This document shows, piece after piece, positions 46,805-57,214 of a stretch of DNA of 64,000 nucleotides. The stretch spans positions 7,876,501 to 7,940,500 of the forward strand of contig CM072347.1 in NCBI GenBank assembly GCA_036874045.1, given 5' to 3'. Position 1 is the first letter of the stretch; every line of letters starts with the position of its first letter. The notes beneath the pieces are model-generated. The model had not been told where the DNA came from and made no database searches. It saw nothing but the letters and a program-made list of their open reading frames with translations. The stretch comes from Cymodocea nodosa (Eukaryota; Streptophyta; Magnoliopsida; Alismatales; Cymodoceaceae). The position numbers and the translations under genes are program-made.

Positions 46805-48162
46805 CTACATCTCACATCCTTTTTTATTTTTAATTTCTAGATCAAATTCTTGTAGTAACAATATCCACCGAATCAACCTAGGTTTAGTCTCTTTCTTTGC
46901 TATTAGGTCTTTTAAAGCTAAATGATTTGTGTATACTATCACTTTAGCTCCAATCAAATATGATCTAAACTTTTCTAAGGCAAACACAACAACTAATAGT
47001 TCTTTCTCAATGGTTGTATAATTAACTTGAGCATCATTTAAAGTTTTGCTTGCATAATGAATCACTCTAGGAGATTTTTCTATCTTCTATCCTATCTTCT
47101 GTCCTAGCACTACTCCTATAGTAAAATTAGATGCATTGCACATTAATTCAAATGGATGGCTCCAATTAGGTGCTTGTATTATAGGAGTTGAAATTAAGCT
47201 AGTTTTAAGCTTGAAAAATGCTTCTTTGCAATTCTTATCAAAGTTAAATGGAACATCTTTCAATAGATTTGTTAAAGGTTTAGCTATTTTGCTAAAATCT
47301 TTAATAAATCTCCTATAAAATCCTACATGTCCTAGAAATGATCTAATATCTTTTATTGATTTAGGTTCTGGTAGATTAAAAATTACTTTTATTTTAGCTT
47401 TATCTACTTCCAGCCTTTTCATTGAAACAACATGTTCCAAGACTATTCCTTGTTTAACCATGAAGTGACATTCTTCCCAATTTAGAACCAGATTTTTTTC
47501 CACACAACATTTTAATACTCAATCTAAATTGTTTAAACACACTTCATTTGAAGTTCCATATACAATAAAATCATCCATAAATATTTCTAAAATATCTTCA
47601 ATCATTCTAGTGAATATGCCCTGCATATACCTTTGAAAGGTAGCTAGTGCATTACATAATCCGAATGGCATCCTCTTAAAAGCATAAGTTCCATTAGGAC
47701 ATGTGAAAGTTGTTTTCTCTTGATCCTCTAATGCTACTAGAACTTGGTTATATCCTAAATACCCATCTAGGAAACAAAATATTCTTGCCCTACTAATTTC
47801 TCTAGCATTTGATCTATAAAATGTAAGGGAAAATGATCTTTCCTAGTCACAACATTCAACTTTCTATAGTCTATACACACTCTCCAACCTGATTGAATTC
47901 TAGTAGGTATCTAGTCCTAACTTTCATTCCTAATAATTGTTAATTGTGATTTCTTAGGAACTACATAGAATGGACTAACCCATGAGCTATCAGAAATCGG
48001 ATAAATTATGTCATTATCTAACCATTTCACTATTTCCTTCCTAACTACTTCTTTAAGGTTTGGATTTAATCTCTTCCTAGGAATTTTGACTAGCTTAGCA
48101 TTCTCTTCTAAATATATATGGTGACAGTATAAAGTTGCACTTAACCCTTTTATATCAATCAT
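46805..48162 (-). pseudogene. pol: Gypsy K reverse transcriptase and RNase H
   Basis: From 48162 downwards: the pre-RT part (LVKIPRKRLNPNLKEVVRKEIVKWLDNDIIYPISDSSWVSP, cut here for length at the shared motif), RT palm sequence, and then 'KSIKDIRSFLGHVGFYRRFI' and KDFSKIAKPLTNLL. The thumb/connection end PFELMCNASNFTIGVVLGQ follows, and then RNase H with [32 protein letters not shown] and [16 protein letters not shown]. This set is typical of Athila/Tat elements. The sequence stops at the Copia N insertion. Integrase is not in the window. Fossil with several breaks. Confidence 0.87.
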
Positions 48163-48258
48163 AGTCCATCCTATTGCCTCTTTATAAGTTTTTACTATAT
48201 CTTTTAATTTAGAAATTTGATCCTCTTTTAAATTTGATGCAATAATAATTAGACATAT

Positions 48259-49065
48259 TCATTTTTCTTCAAGAAATATATAGGTTAATTTAGGAGGTAA
48301 AGGTTTTAAATCTAAATGTTGACCATTAGAAGCTAGAGCTCCTAATCTAATATTTTCATCTTCAATATTAAACTCTTCTTGATCTTCTTCTACATCTATA
48401 CTTTCACTTACTTCTAAAGTTTCAGAATCTAATTGCCTATTTAATTCTTCTTGAATCACATCATCTAGTATATCTCCTTCATCCTTTAAAAAGTCTATAG
48501 TATGTAAGGACATTTCTAACTTCTCAAACTTTTCTTGTTTGAAACTGTTTAATTGGGTATCCTCATTACCATACGCTAATTTCACCACTCCAGTTTTACA
48601 ATTTATAACAACCCCTAATGTTACAAAAAATGGCCTTCCCAGAATTAAAAATGTATCATGATTTTGATGCTTAATTTGTTGGGAATCCAAAATCACAATA
48701 TCAATAGGATATATGAAGTTTTTGATTTTAATTAAGACATCTTCTATTTTTCCTCTAAGGTATCTTATACTTCTATCTGCTAATTGAATGACAATCCTAG
48801 TAGGGATTAAGCTTTCTAATCCTAAGGTTGCAAATATATCACTAGGCATAACATTTATACCTTCACCTAGGTCCATTAAGGTTCTTTCCAAAATGGTATT
48901 TCCTATGATGCATGATATAACAGGGATTCTTGAATTAGATAACTTTTTAGGAATTTGTGGTAGAAATAGAGAACTATTTTGCTCAACTAAAAAGACTTTC
49001 CTTAAAACTTTTCGCTCTCTTTTCTTAGTATACCAATTCTTAAGAAATTTACCACAAGGTGGCAT
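48259..49065 (-). pseudogene. Gypsy K aspartic protease region
   Basis: 268 open residues. The Athila/Tat retropepsin pattern is visible: 'SRIPVISCIIGNTILERTLM' with DLG at the active site, INVMPSDIFATLGL, PTRIVIQLADRSIRYLRG, IEDVLIKIKNFIYPIDIVIL and LILGRPFFVTLGVVINC. An acidic linker (LEVSESIDVEEDQEEF) leads to RT. The N-terminal 'FLKNWYTKKRERKVLRKV' stretch is shared with Gypsy I. Same domain order as the family. Part of a fossil element. Confidence 0.85.
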
Positions 49066-49068
49066 TTT

Positions 49069-50055
49069 CTACAATAAGTCTAACAAAGGAATGTTAACTT
49101 GTACTTTTTCAAAAATTTCTTTAATTTTTTCTTGTTTTGCAGGAAATGTTTGTTGTAATCTTTTAAGATAGGGTGCTAATGATGGTGACTTACAAAATTC
49201 TTTTTCTTTCTTTTCATTCTTTTGATCATTTTTAGTCTCATTTTCAGATTCAAAGTTTTCTTCATTAATTTCTAAGTTTTCAGATATTACTTGTTCATTA
49301 TCATTTTGAATTTTGTTCTTACTTAGCTCCACTTTGCTTTCTTTTTGAATTCTTGGTGGTATATCAATTCTGGTTTTTAATGTTATACATACATCTTCCT
49401 GATTTTCATTACTTTCATGATGTTCTTGTATTTCATTTTCTTGATTTTGATTTTCTATTGTTTCCAATTTTAAATTACATCTTTTAACTACTATTTCATT
49501 GGCATTTTATTTTATCTGCATGTCTTGCAAATTATGCATATCTTCAACATTAAAATTTTCATTTTTCTTTACTTGTAATTTCATTGTTAATTTATCCAAT
49601 GCTTTTAGCTTTCTTTCTAGATCATCTAGTCTCATTGCATTTAATTTTTGATCAATTTTCATTATGGTTTTTTTTGTTCCATATATGATATCGATTTTAG
49701 GTTCTGAGTATTCTTCCCTATAATTTAATTGATTGACTTCTTGTTGCTAATACATGTATTGTTTCAATTTGTCCATGTTTTGCTCTAAACTATGCTCAAG
49801 TCTATCATACCTATCCCAAACTTCCTTGTCTCTCAACATATTACTTGTTCTAAATTGATCATTAGTTGGATAAAATATAGGATTCTCATACTCAACTCTA
49901 TTATATTGAATATAATTCATTTGTTATTCATGTGATCTAACCATCTACAATCATCTTAGTTTCAAACAATCAGAAATGTTGTGACCTTTCAAATTGCAAA
50001 ATTCGCATATGCTAACTACAGGTTTCAAAAATCTTTGAGCATAAGCATACGCCAT
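49069..50055 (-). pseudogene. gag: Gypsy K short gag frame with zinc-knuckle region
   Basis: Same plan as in Gypsy I: start MAYAYAQRF at 50055, knuckle region right behind, Gln/Glu-rich helical part, then an acidic Asn-rich part (49069-49467, QNQENEIQEHHESNENQED) and SLAPYLKRLQQTFPAKQEK. Again no capsid domain is visible between primer site and knuckle. Fossil with several breaks. Confidence 0.72.
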
Positions 50056-50137
50056 ATTCTCAATTATATAATAAAACTACACAACACTCCCTCTACTATT
50101 AAAATAAAACAGCACTCATAGTTGCTTAGCTTCTCAA

Positions 50138-50154
50138 TCCCCGACAACAGCATT
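50138..50154 (-). promoter_or_regulatory. Worn primer-binding site of Gypsy K
   Basis: Minus strand AATGCTGTTGTCGGGGA, still recognisable against the tRNA-Asp complement, at the same distance from the LTR as in Gypsy I. Confidence 0.6.
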
Positions 50155-50163
50155 AGAAAAACT

Positions 50164-50746
50164 TGTTTAGATTGGAAGAAGTAAATCTTCTTTTGTTCAA
50201 TTACTTTTAAATGTATATTTATAAGTTGTGTTAAAAGTAAACAAATAATTTTCACAAATTAGATATTAAATCTAATTTGTTCTTAACTACAAGTGCATAA
50301 TGTATATTGTATTTGTGTGCAAGTATAGGTCGATCCATAGAGATTGAGTAAGAATTGTGTACTATTTCGATTTTTATATTGGAGTTTATATGTGTTCAGT
50401 TAAGCACTTTATTGAGTTATAGTTAACTCAATGGACTTAGTTTGTGGAGTTATAGTTAACTCAACGGACTAACCTCATAGACTTAAGTTAACTCTACGAG
50501 CATACCTCTCTAGTTAAATACTACTATTCACAAAGGAATTCAGCCAACCATTAGGTGGTTCCACAGAATGTAAATAACATCAATTAAGCTTTTTAATGTT
50601 AGTTAATCTAAGATTTATCATTAAGCAATACTAACATTCAGATATTTCAAACAGTAACCATTAAGATTTCTTAAGTATTCTAGACGAATCCATTTCAGTA
50701 AATAATAAAACTATTTTCTATTTTCTGAATCAAACAAACATAAAAC
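50164..50746 (-). repeat. Gypsy K 5' LTR, first part
   Basis: Starts TGTTTAG and matches the Gypsy I LTR up to 'cataaaac', where solo LTR P is inserted. It includes the conserved segment 'caagtgcataatgtatatt'. Confidence 0.8.
50742..50746. repeat. Target-site repeat of solo LTR P, left
   Basis: 'aaaac', identical to 52952-52956. Confidence 0.75.
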
Positions 50747-52951
50747 TATTAAGGCAAGACATGTAACGTTAAAGCACAAGTTTTACATTTATATTAATCG
50801 CAAGCGCATGATGCCTATTGTAATAAGCATGTGCAAGTACGGGTCATCCCATAAGGAGTTTGTCTTAATTAAACCTATTGAATTGATTATTCAATAAAAT
50901 ATTCCCTTCATTAAATTCATCATGAAAATTATAATTACATGTTATTATGTCGAGAATTACAAAAATACACTAAAGAATCCAAATAAGCCCAAAAATCCAT
51001 TAAGCTCCTAAAGCTAAACCCTAGAAACTCAAGAAAATTCAATGAGTCTCAACCCTAAAATCATAGAAATTAAGCCCAACTTCTAACTCTTGCCACTTCC
51101 AACCTAGACATTGAAAAATCCAAAGAAAATATGTGTTGGAAAGGTCATCGAATTATCTTTGAAATGGTTGACACTGTCAGATTTAGAAAAAGGGCACAGA
51201 ACCATCTATAAACTTTCTAGAAATGCGCCTACGGTGCAAAAACCATATCTTGGTCAATACTCCATGAAATACTACAAAATCACATTGCTTTGAAGCTAGA
51301 CTCGGAGTACTAATAGGGAAAATTAATAGAACAACTTTCCAAAAAGTATGTAGCGTAGGCACCATGAAGGCGTCAAGCACAAAATCTAGTACTCGACCAG
51401 AAATTCAAAATCGTTGCAACCTCAGAAAGGAAAAATTGAAAACCATACCAAAACTCATCTAAAAATTCAAGTAAAGGCAAAGATGGAAACTAGACTTGAA
51501 AGTGTACAAAAATGCATCAAAAAATGATCAAAAAGACCATGGAAATCTTGAGTTATAAGTAAAACAAACTGACCTAAAATCTGTACACTAATTCTGGCCA
51601 AATAAATAATCTGCACACAAGCATTCACCCGAACTTTGTATCTACACTACATACATTTACATATATATAAGGGAAACCAACATTCAAGTCATTAAATCAT
51701 TGATTCAACTACTGAAATATAAAGTTTAACATATGAGTTACACTACAATACCATCAAATAACATGATAACAACACAAGAACACATGAACACAAATGAAAC
51801 ATATTACCTATGCACACCAACATAACATGAATAGAAAAGTATGCATAGGGATCTCTCCTTCTCTCCATTTTACCTTGAAGAATGGTTTCTCTTCAAACAA
51901 GTTGCTCCAAGGTTGGTCAAACCCACTCCAATGGCCATGTCTTCTCCAAGTTCTCACCACTTGGAGGTCACTTTGGAGGGAGCCTTCCCTAGCTTGCAAG
52001 AGGAAACTTCTCAGCTGTCCACCTCCTTCAAGCTCCTAAGATAGTTCTCTTTCTCCTCAACCTATTGCTGAAGATGCTCCTTTACACCACCCAAGTGCAA
52101 CATCCAAGCCTTCCCAAGGTTGCCGCCTAGCTCCAAGCCACCAACACCCAAGAAGGGCCGCCAATAGAGCTTTCAAGGCATGCTTCAACTATGGAGAGGG
52201 ATGGAACACCACCTTGGAGGGAGGGATGCTGCTAAAAATGCAGCCACCTTGCTATTAGAAGAGGAGGTGCTCTTGGAGGACGAGAATGGCTAGAGTTGGA
52301 GTGAGAAAATGAGAGATACCCCTCTCTTGGCCACCTAAGGTCTTTAAATAGAGGTGGCTTTTGGTCTTCTTGTAGATCCAATGGCTGAAATTGATTCCAT
52401 CCCTCTTCCTCCATCCAATGGTTATGATCATCCCTATTTAACATTTAATCCTTACAACCAAGATATACATGTAAATATCTTAAACATTCATTCATATAAG
52501 CTAAAGAGAATAAAGCCTCCATGAGATATAAATGCCATAAATATTACATGTTCATTCCACATTTTCTGTCATAACAAGACATTCTTTATAAAATATAGGA
52601 AATTGATAATGAATTCTCTTACAACTAAGTTCATGTATTTTATTTCATATTATGATGATTTTACTTTTGAAGGCACCTATGAAATTAGCAATTGAAAAGA
52701 TACATGTGTGCACTAAAATGTGTGACATGTGATTCACTTATAAGATGCAATATTGACACATGGGTTATTTGACTTAGCATTAATTCCATTAAAGATAGAT
52801 TTATGCATTATTTCATTTTTAACTCTTAAAACATGCATGGTCTAAAAAATGCTTTTTGTGCAATTTAATATTAAAGTCGTGTAATGTGCACTTGAAATCC
52901 CTACAATGCATGCTTTAACATATAATAAACCCCACAAATCTATGCTTTACA
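50747..52951 (-). repeat. Solo LTR P (unrelated LTR family)
   Basis: 2205 bp, from TATTAAGG to CTTTACA, bounded by perfect 5-bp repeats 'aaaac'. No coding sequence of an element body. A TATA-like CTATTTAAAG (minus) is at 52342-52351. Near the start the segment 'caagcgcatgatgcctatt' parallels a conserved segment of the gypsy LTRs ('caagtgcatagtgtatatt'), which suggests a distant Athila/Tat relative. More GC-rich than its neighbours at 51850-52450. Short frames at 51111-51293, 51794-52044 and 52232-52444 show no known domain and are not called. Confidence 0.72.
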
Positions 52952-52956
52952 AAAAC
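52952..52956. repeat. Target-site repeat of solo LTR P, right
   Basis: 'aaaac', partner of 50742-50746. Confidence 0.75.
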
Positions 52957-53471
52957 ATTCACAATACTGATAATGATAACATTAATCATGATACAAAACA
53001 AACAATACAACACATTAATACTAAATGTAAACACAGATAATTAGTTGTTTTTGGTATTTTTGCTTTGATATATTCCTAAAGATGAGCAAAATGTGAAATG
53101 TAAAAATCTCTATCAACAGTAAGAACTTCTGTCACTACATGCGATGCGATTACACCACTGAAAATTTAATCATTTGCAATATTGCCTCCTCTCCCTATAG
53201 AATTACGAACCAAGACTTGTAAGTTGATCTCCTCTTCAGTATACTAGCATCAACTTGAAACCAAGGCTAGAAGTTTTACGATCTCTTGAGATATGAGTCC
53301 ATGCTTGGTGAAAATGGCTTCTCTTCCTGCAATGTGATTACTCCTCATAGTGGTTGTTAGTCACCGTGTTTGGCTCGGAATCGACCTAACATCTAGAAAG
53401 TATCCTCACAAACCTCCGATAGTTAGTGATTTTGGTGATATTGTGGAGCTTTAGGGAACTTCTGATGCTTC
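52952..53471 (-). repeat. Gypsy K 5' LTR, second part
   Basis: Continues the match to the Gypsy I LTR (about 39427-39935) until Copia Q begins near 53472. The U3 with the shared module would lie further on and is not in the window. Confidence 0.78.
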
Positions 53472-55198
53472 TAATGGGATCGAATGGCACACTAGAGGGG
53501 GGTGAATAGTGTCCTAATCAAATTTATTTTGCTTTTAAATTTTTGGAAGCTATTAACATTAATGAACCCTAATTAATTAATTAATTAAAAAATGCAAAGT
53601 AGAAAGTAAATGACACAAAGGATTTTATAGTGGTTCCCCAAACTTGGTAATCCACTCCTCAAGACCACAACCTCAAGAATTCCACTAAATGCTTTTAAGG
53701 CTAAGCACAAACCTTAAACAAGTTGCTTTTGCAAGCTAAGCAATAACCTTACAGATGTTTTTATAGCTTGAACAAAAACCTCACACAAAGCACCAACTTT
53801 GTGTACTCAAGACCCCAATCTTGAGCAAGTGAAGTATCACACTTCACTATCTTCACCAAGGCCCCAACCTTGTGAAGGTATACTCACAACACCCTTGTGA
53901 ATTAGGGTTTTCAAAACAAATGAGAAAACAGCTTAATTGCAAGAGTCATAGACTCAAAATGATTAAAACACACAACACAAAGACAACTCCTATGGGGAGT
54001 CATTTGATGAAGGTCTAGGAGAAATCTTGATTGATCTGCAAGCTTTAATCTTCAGTGCTTTGATGCAAACAAATCTTCAGAGTGTTTGCAGGATTGCTAA
54101 AAAACCAATTTCTCCTTCTGTGCTGAAAATCTATGTGTTCTCTATCTTTTCTATTTTCTACAAATCCCTTTCTATTCTTCCTTCGAAATTTGCATATATG
54201 GAAAGGATTTTGAAAATGGTTAGATTCCTTGTGCAGAAATCCATTTCCAGCAATGTTTAATCATAGTTAGTTTGAGATATGCAATCAAGAGATATCTTGC
54301 CAAAATAGTTAGTCAATAAATAGCAGTTGCAAATTCTGTAAAAATAAAATCTTCAGAGGTTTTTAGAAAATCGAAGACTTAGAAGGATAACCTACCGAAA
54401 CTCAAAAACATTTCGGATAGATAGAGCTAACATTTCGAAAGGCCACTTAAGTCATGCATTTAGATTAAAACATGTGTCCTTCTAAAACAGTAGCATAAAA
54501 CATTTAAAAATAAACTATCCGATGTAGAAAACATGTTTTGGATACTTACAAAACATAACTCTCTGATTCTTAAGAAATTTTGGATAGTTACATTCGTAAC
54601 CTTCCGAAAAGTCACTTAAGTAGAAATAACATTAAAATTAACTATTCGAAGATTAAAACAGATTTCAGATACTTACTAAAGGTAACTCTCTAATTTTTAA
54701 GGGTTTTCGAATAGTTACAACGTAACCTTCCGAAAAGCCAATTAAGTCATGCGATAAGGGCATGACACATGTCCTTCGGAAGAAAGTAACCGAAAATACA
54801 TTAAATCAGAAAATAGCTAACTATCCAGAACTTAAAAACTTAACCATCTAAAACCAAAGGCATTTTAGATACTTAGAAATAAAACCATCTAAACAAAGAA
54901 GAGTTTAACTCACCGAAGAGAAATTCTTTTCAGATAGTTATAGAAATAACTCTCCGAACAACCAAAAAAAAGAGTTAACTATCCGATTTACCTATTTTGT
55001 GTAGTGACTTGCAGTGTAACTCTCCGATCAACCACTTGACAGAAATGAAAACCTTCTGAAATCTATTTTCAAAAGATTTCTAAATATATAGCAATTAGAT
55101 AATTTCAATTTCAATAGTATGACTGCAAAAATTATTTTAGGAATATTAAACACATGTTTTACATCATCAAAATTAACTTATAAAAGAATGAACTAGCA
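53472..55198 (-). repeat. 3' LTR of Copia Q
   Basis: About 1.73 kb. The edge 'gggatcgaatggcacact' with 'agaggggggtgaatagtg' is the same type as in the other copia LTRs, and it ends CTAGCA before the tract. The left edge is good to a few bases. U3 (54360-55030) is full of CCGAA/TTCGG pairs, ACTTAAGTCATG and ACATGTGTCC. The frame at 54027-54260 is LTR sequence. Confidence 0.75.
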
Positions 55199-55399
55199 AT
55201 CTCCCCCTTTTTGATGATGACAAAACTATAAACATATACATTCTCCCCCTTTGTCGGAATTAAAAAGTGAAGAAAATATTGAAGGAGACAGCATACAAGT
55301 CAAAAATGTGATTTTCATTGAATTTTGAAAAAGATAAGTACATGAGTAAACAAAATAAATGAAAACAAAATACAAAGCTAATGATCAGTTGATCGTTTA
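55199..55399 (-). promoter_or_regulatory. Copia Q polypurine tracts and adjoining 3' region
   Basis: Tracts at 55199-55212 (minus AAAAAGGGGGAGAT) and 55242-55252 (minus AAAGGGGGAGA), 30 bp apart. The rest up to 55399 is noncoding. Confidence 0.75.
55395..55399. repeat. Presumed left target-site repeat of Copia F
   Basis: 'gttta' directly before the LTR start. Its partner lies beyond the window. Confidence 0.4.
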
Positions 55400-56445
55400 T
55401 GTTGAGTATTTTTGTTTTGATGATGCGTGCTGAATGAAAATAATCATATTTACTTAATTACTATTGCTTGTGAAAAGAAATTAAAATCATCAATTAATAC
55501 ATAAAAAGCTTACTAATATAAATACTGGTCTGTATTGGATCTGAAGTTAATAACTAGTCATTTCGTTGCATTAATTTCTCATTTAGCTAAACGTTAAGTT
55601 AACGTGTGTTTTTATTAAAAAACATGATATGTTTTAATATTATATCTTCTGTATCATGAACAGTGCACGTTTAGATAACTCGTTAAGTTAGAGTTTTGTT
55701 TATATAGAGGTCACGTGAGAACTCGTTAAGTTAGAGGCTTAAAGGTTAGAATAGGTCACGTGATAACTTGTTAAGTTAGTGAGTAAAAGAAGAGACGAAC
55801 TCGTTAAGTTAGTGTTATACACGTGGTGAAATTATAAGTTACGAATGTTGTATTGTATCATGTGAGGTGCACATGTTTAACTCGTTAAGTTAACATAACT
55901 AAACGCGTTGAGTTGCTATATTGAACACTAAGGCAACGCGTTAGGTTAGTGTTATAAACTTAAGTTGTTATTTTTGCACATGGTAAAATTCTTATTATAA
56001 AAACATTTGTTTATTACTGGTTCATTGAGTTATCATAACACAATGGAAATGGTTCGTTGAGTTATCATAACACAACGGAGATGGTTCGTTGAGATAGCAT
56101 AACACCACGGACATAGTTCGTTGAGTTAGCTACAGTACTTGTCACGTGAAATGGCACTTGAGGAACTCGTTAAGTTAGAAACGTTAAGTTATATATATAC
56201 TTGTGTTACTCGTTCAGTTAACATTAAAGTAACGACTTCTTATTACACTGATGAAAAACTTTTGGACGAGAAAGTCTACTTTGCAGGAAATTTTTCAGAG
56301 ATCCAGGACTGATGATTAAAGAAAATTCGAAATATAAACGTAGGTTAGAACGTGTGTGTTTCGATGAAGGAAAAAGAAAAGACGTGAAGAAGTGGAAAAC
56401 TAGTGGTGGTTAAACGTGAAGGATATCCATGAAATGAAGATACAG

Positions 56446-56453
56446 TATAAAAG
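56446..56453 (+). promoter_or_regulatory. TATA box of the Copia F LTR
   Basis: TATAAAAG in 'cagtataaaaggcatag'. The same string is kept in LTR3, LTR4, LTR5 and the G LTR. Transcription would start about 30 bp downstream. Confidence 0.8.
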
Positions 56454-56889
56454 GCATAGAATTCTCGTTGATCAATTAATCATGGCACACAAAACGAAAA
56501 ATCTTTTCAAGGATCAAACCATCCCTGCACACCAAAAGAAAAATCTTTTTTAGGGATCAAAAACACCTCTTCTCAGGGAAAATCTCTCAAGTGGAAGAAA
56601 GTTCAGTGAAGCATAAAAAGGTAAGATTTTCGTCACTGAAGATTTGAAGTATCAGAAGAAAGCAAATTCGGTCAAGCATGAAAAGACAAGATATTTGTCA
56701 CTGAAGAATTGCTGAAGAAGAAAAAGAAGACGAAGAAAGATCTCAAACAGGGAGAAAAGTTTTAAATTCTGTAAATTAGTTTTCTCTGTTTGTAGTTATG
56801 AAATTGTTTAGATAATACATGGTATCGAAATATAATTGCATCTACAATTTCTAAGGAGAATTGAATTGTATATTGTAATTGAAACCTTG

Positions 56890-56895
56890 AATAAA
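56890..56895 (+). terminator. Polyadenylation signal in the Copia F LTR
   Basis: AATAAA in 'ccttgaataaaaatga', kept in all LTRs of the family, 444 bp after the TATA box. Confidence 0.65.
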
Positions 56896-57016
56896 AATGA
56901 TTTTATGAAAACAATGTCTCGACTTGATTTTGAGTTTTAAAGTTTCAATTATATTTCAGAAAATATTAAAGATACACAATTCACCCCCCTCTTGTGTAGC
57001 CATACGATCCTACAAG

Positions 57017-57028
57017 TGGTATCAAAGC
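57017..57028 (+). promoter_or_regulatory. Primer-binding site of Copia F
   Basis: TGGTATCAAAGC, one mismatch to the initiator-Met tRNA complement, two bases after the LTR. The 186-bp leader up to the gag ATG is noncoding. Confidence 0.88.
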
Positions 57029-57214
57029 ATTGTTAATAATCTCTGATATAAAATCGATACCAACTTATTTAATATCATTGCTTATTCTACCTTTCTTGTT
57101 TTTAAACAGAAATTAATATTTGAGCATACGTTTAACTTTCTTGATTTAAGGCTCAAATTGTTTTAAAGTTTTTAGACTATTTAAAATCAAATAGGTTGAA
57201 AAATCTAAGGTAAA

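Larger units (their letters stand above)
46804..53471 (-). mobile_element. Gypsy K (Athila/Tat-type), host of the other elements
   Basis: Minus-strand element: LTR (50164 on), primer site, gag, protease, RT and RNase H, cut at 46803 by Copia N and at about 53472 by Copia Q. Same family as Gypsy I. Fossil with many breaks and a worn primer site, which agrees with its place as the outermost and oldest layer. Confidence 0.82.
53472..55399 (-). mobile_element. Copia Q, 3' end (third Sirevirus-type family)
   Basis: 3' LTR (53472-55198) plus about 200 bp of internal sequence with two polypurine tracts, then cut by Copia F. Its coding part lies past the window. Its tract region (CTCCCCCTTTTTGATGATG on plus) is nearly the same as in B and C. 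Confidence 0.78.
55400..57014 (+). repeat. 5' LTR of Copia F
   Basis: 1615 bp, TGTTGAGTATTTTTG to GATCCTACA. U3 about 1.08 kb to the TATA box, then R/U5. U3 contains AACTCGTTAAGTT repeats, CACGTG boxes and a 32-bp tandem repeat at 56019-56131. No 42-bp edge duplication. Confidence 0.92.

Noticed and set aside
51111-52444. Cluster of short frames on both strands in solo LTR P, in the more GC-rich part
   Set aside because: The stretch is bounded by target-site repeats and LTR ends. No recognisable domain or homologous copy, so host exon capture was considered and dropped.
54027-54260. 77-residue frame in the Copia Q LTR
   Set aside because: LTR sequence; no domain recognised.
57015-57030. tRNA gene fragments at the LTR edges
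   Set aside because: These are 12-18-bp primer-binding sites complementary to tRNA 3' ends, not tRNA genes.
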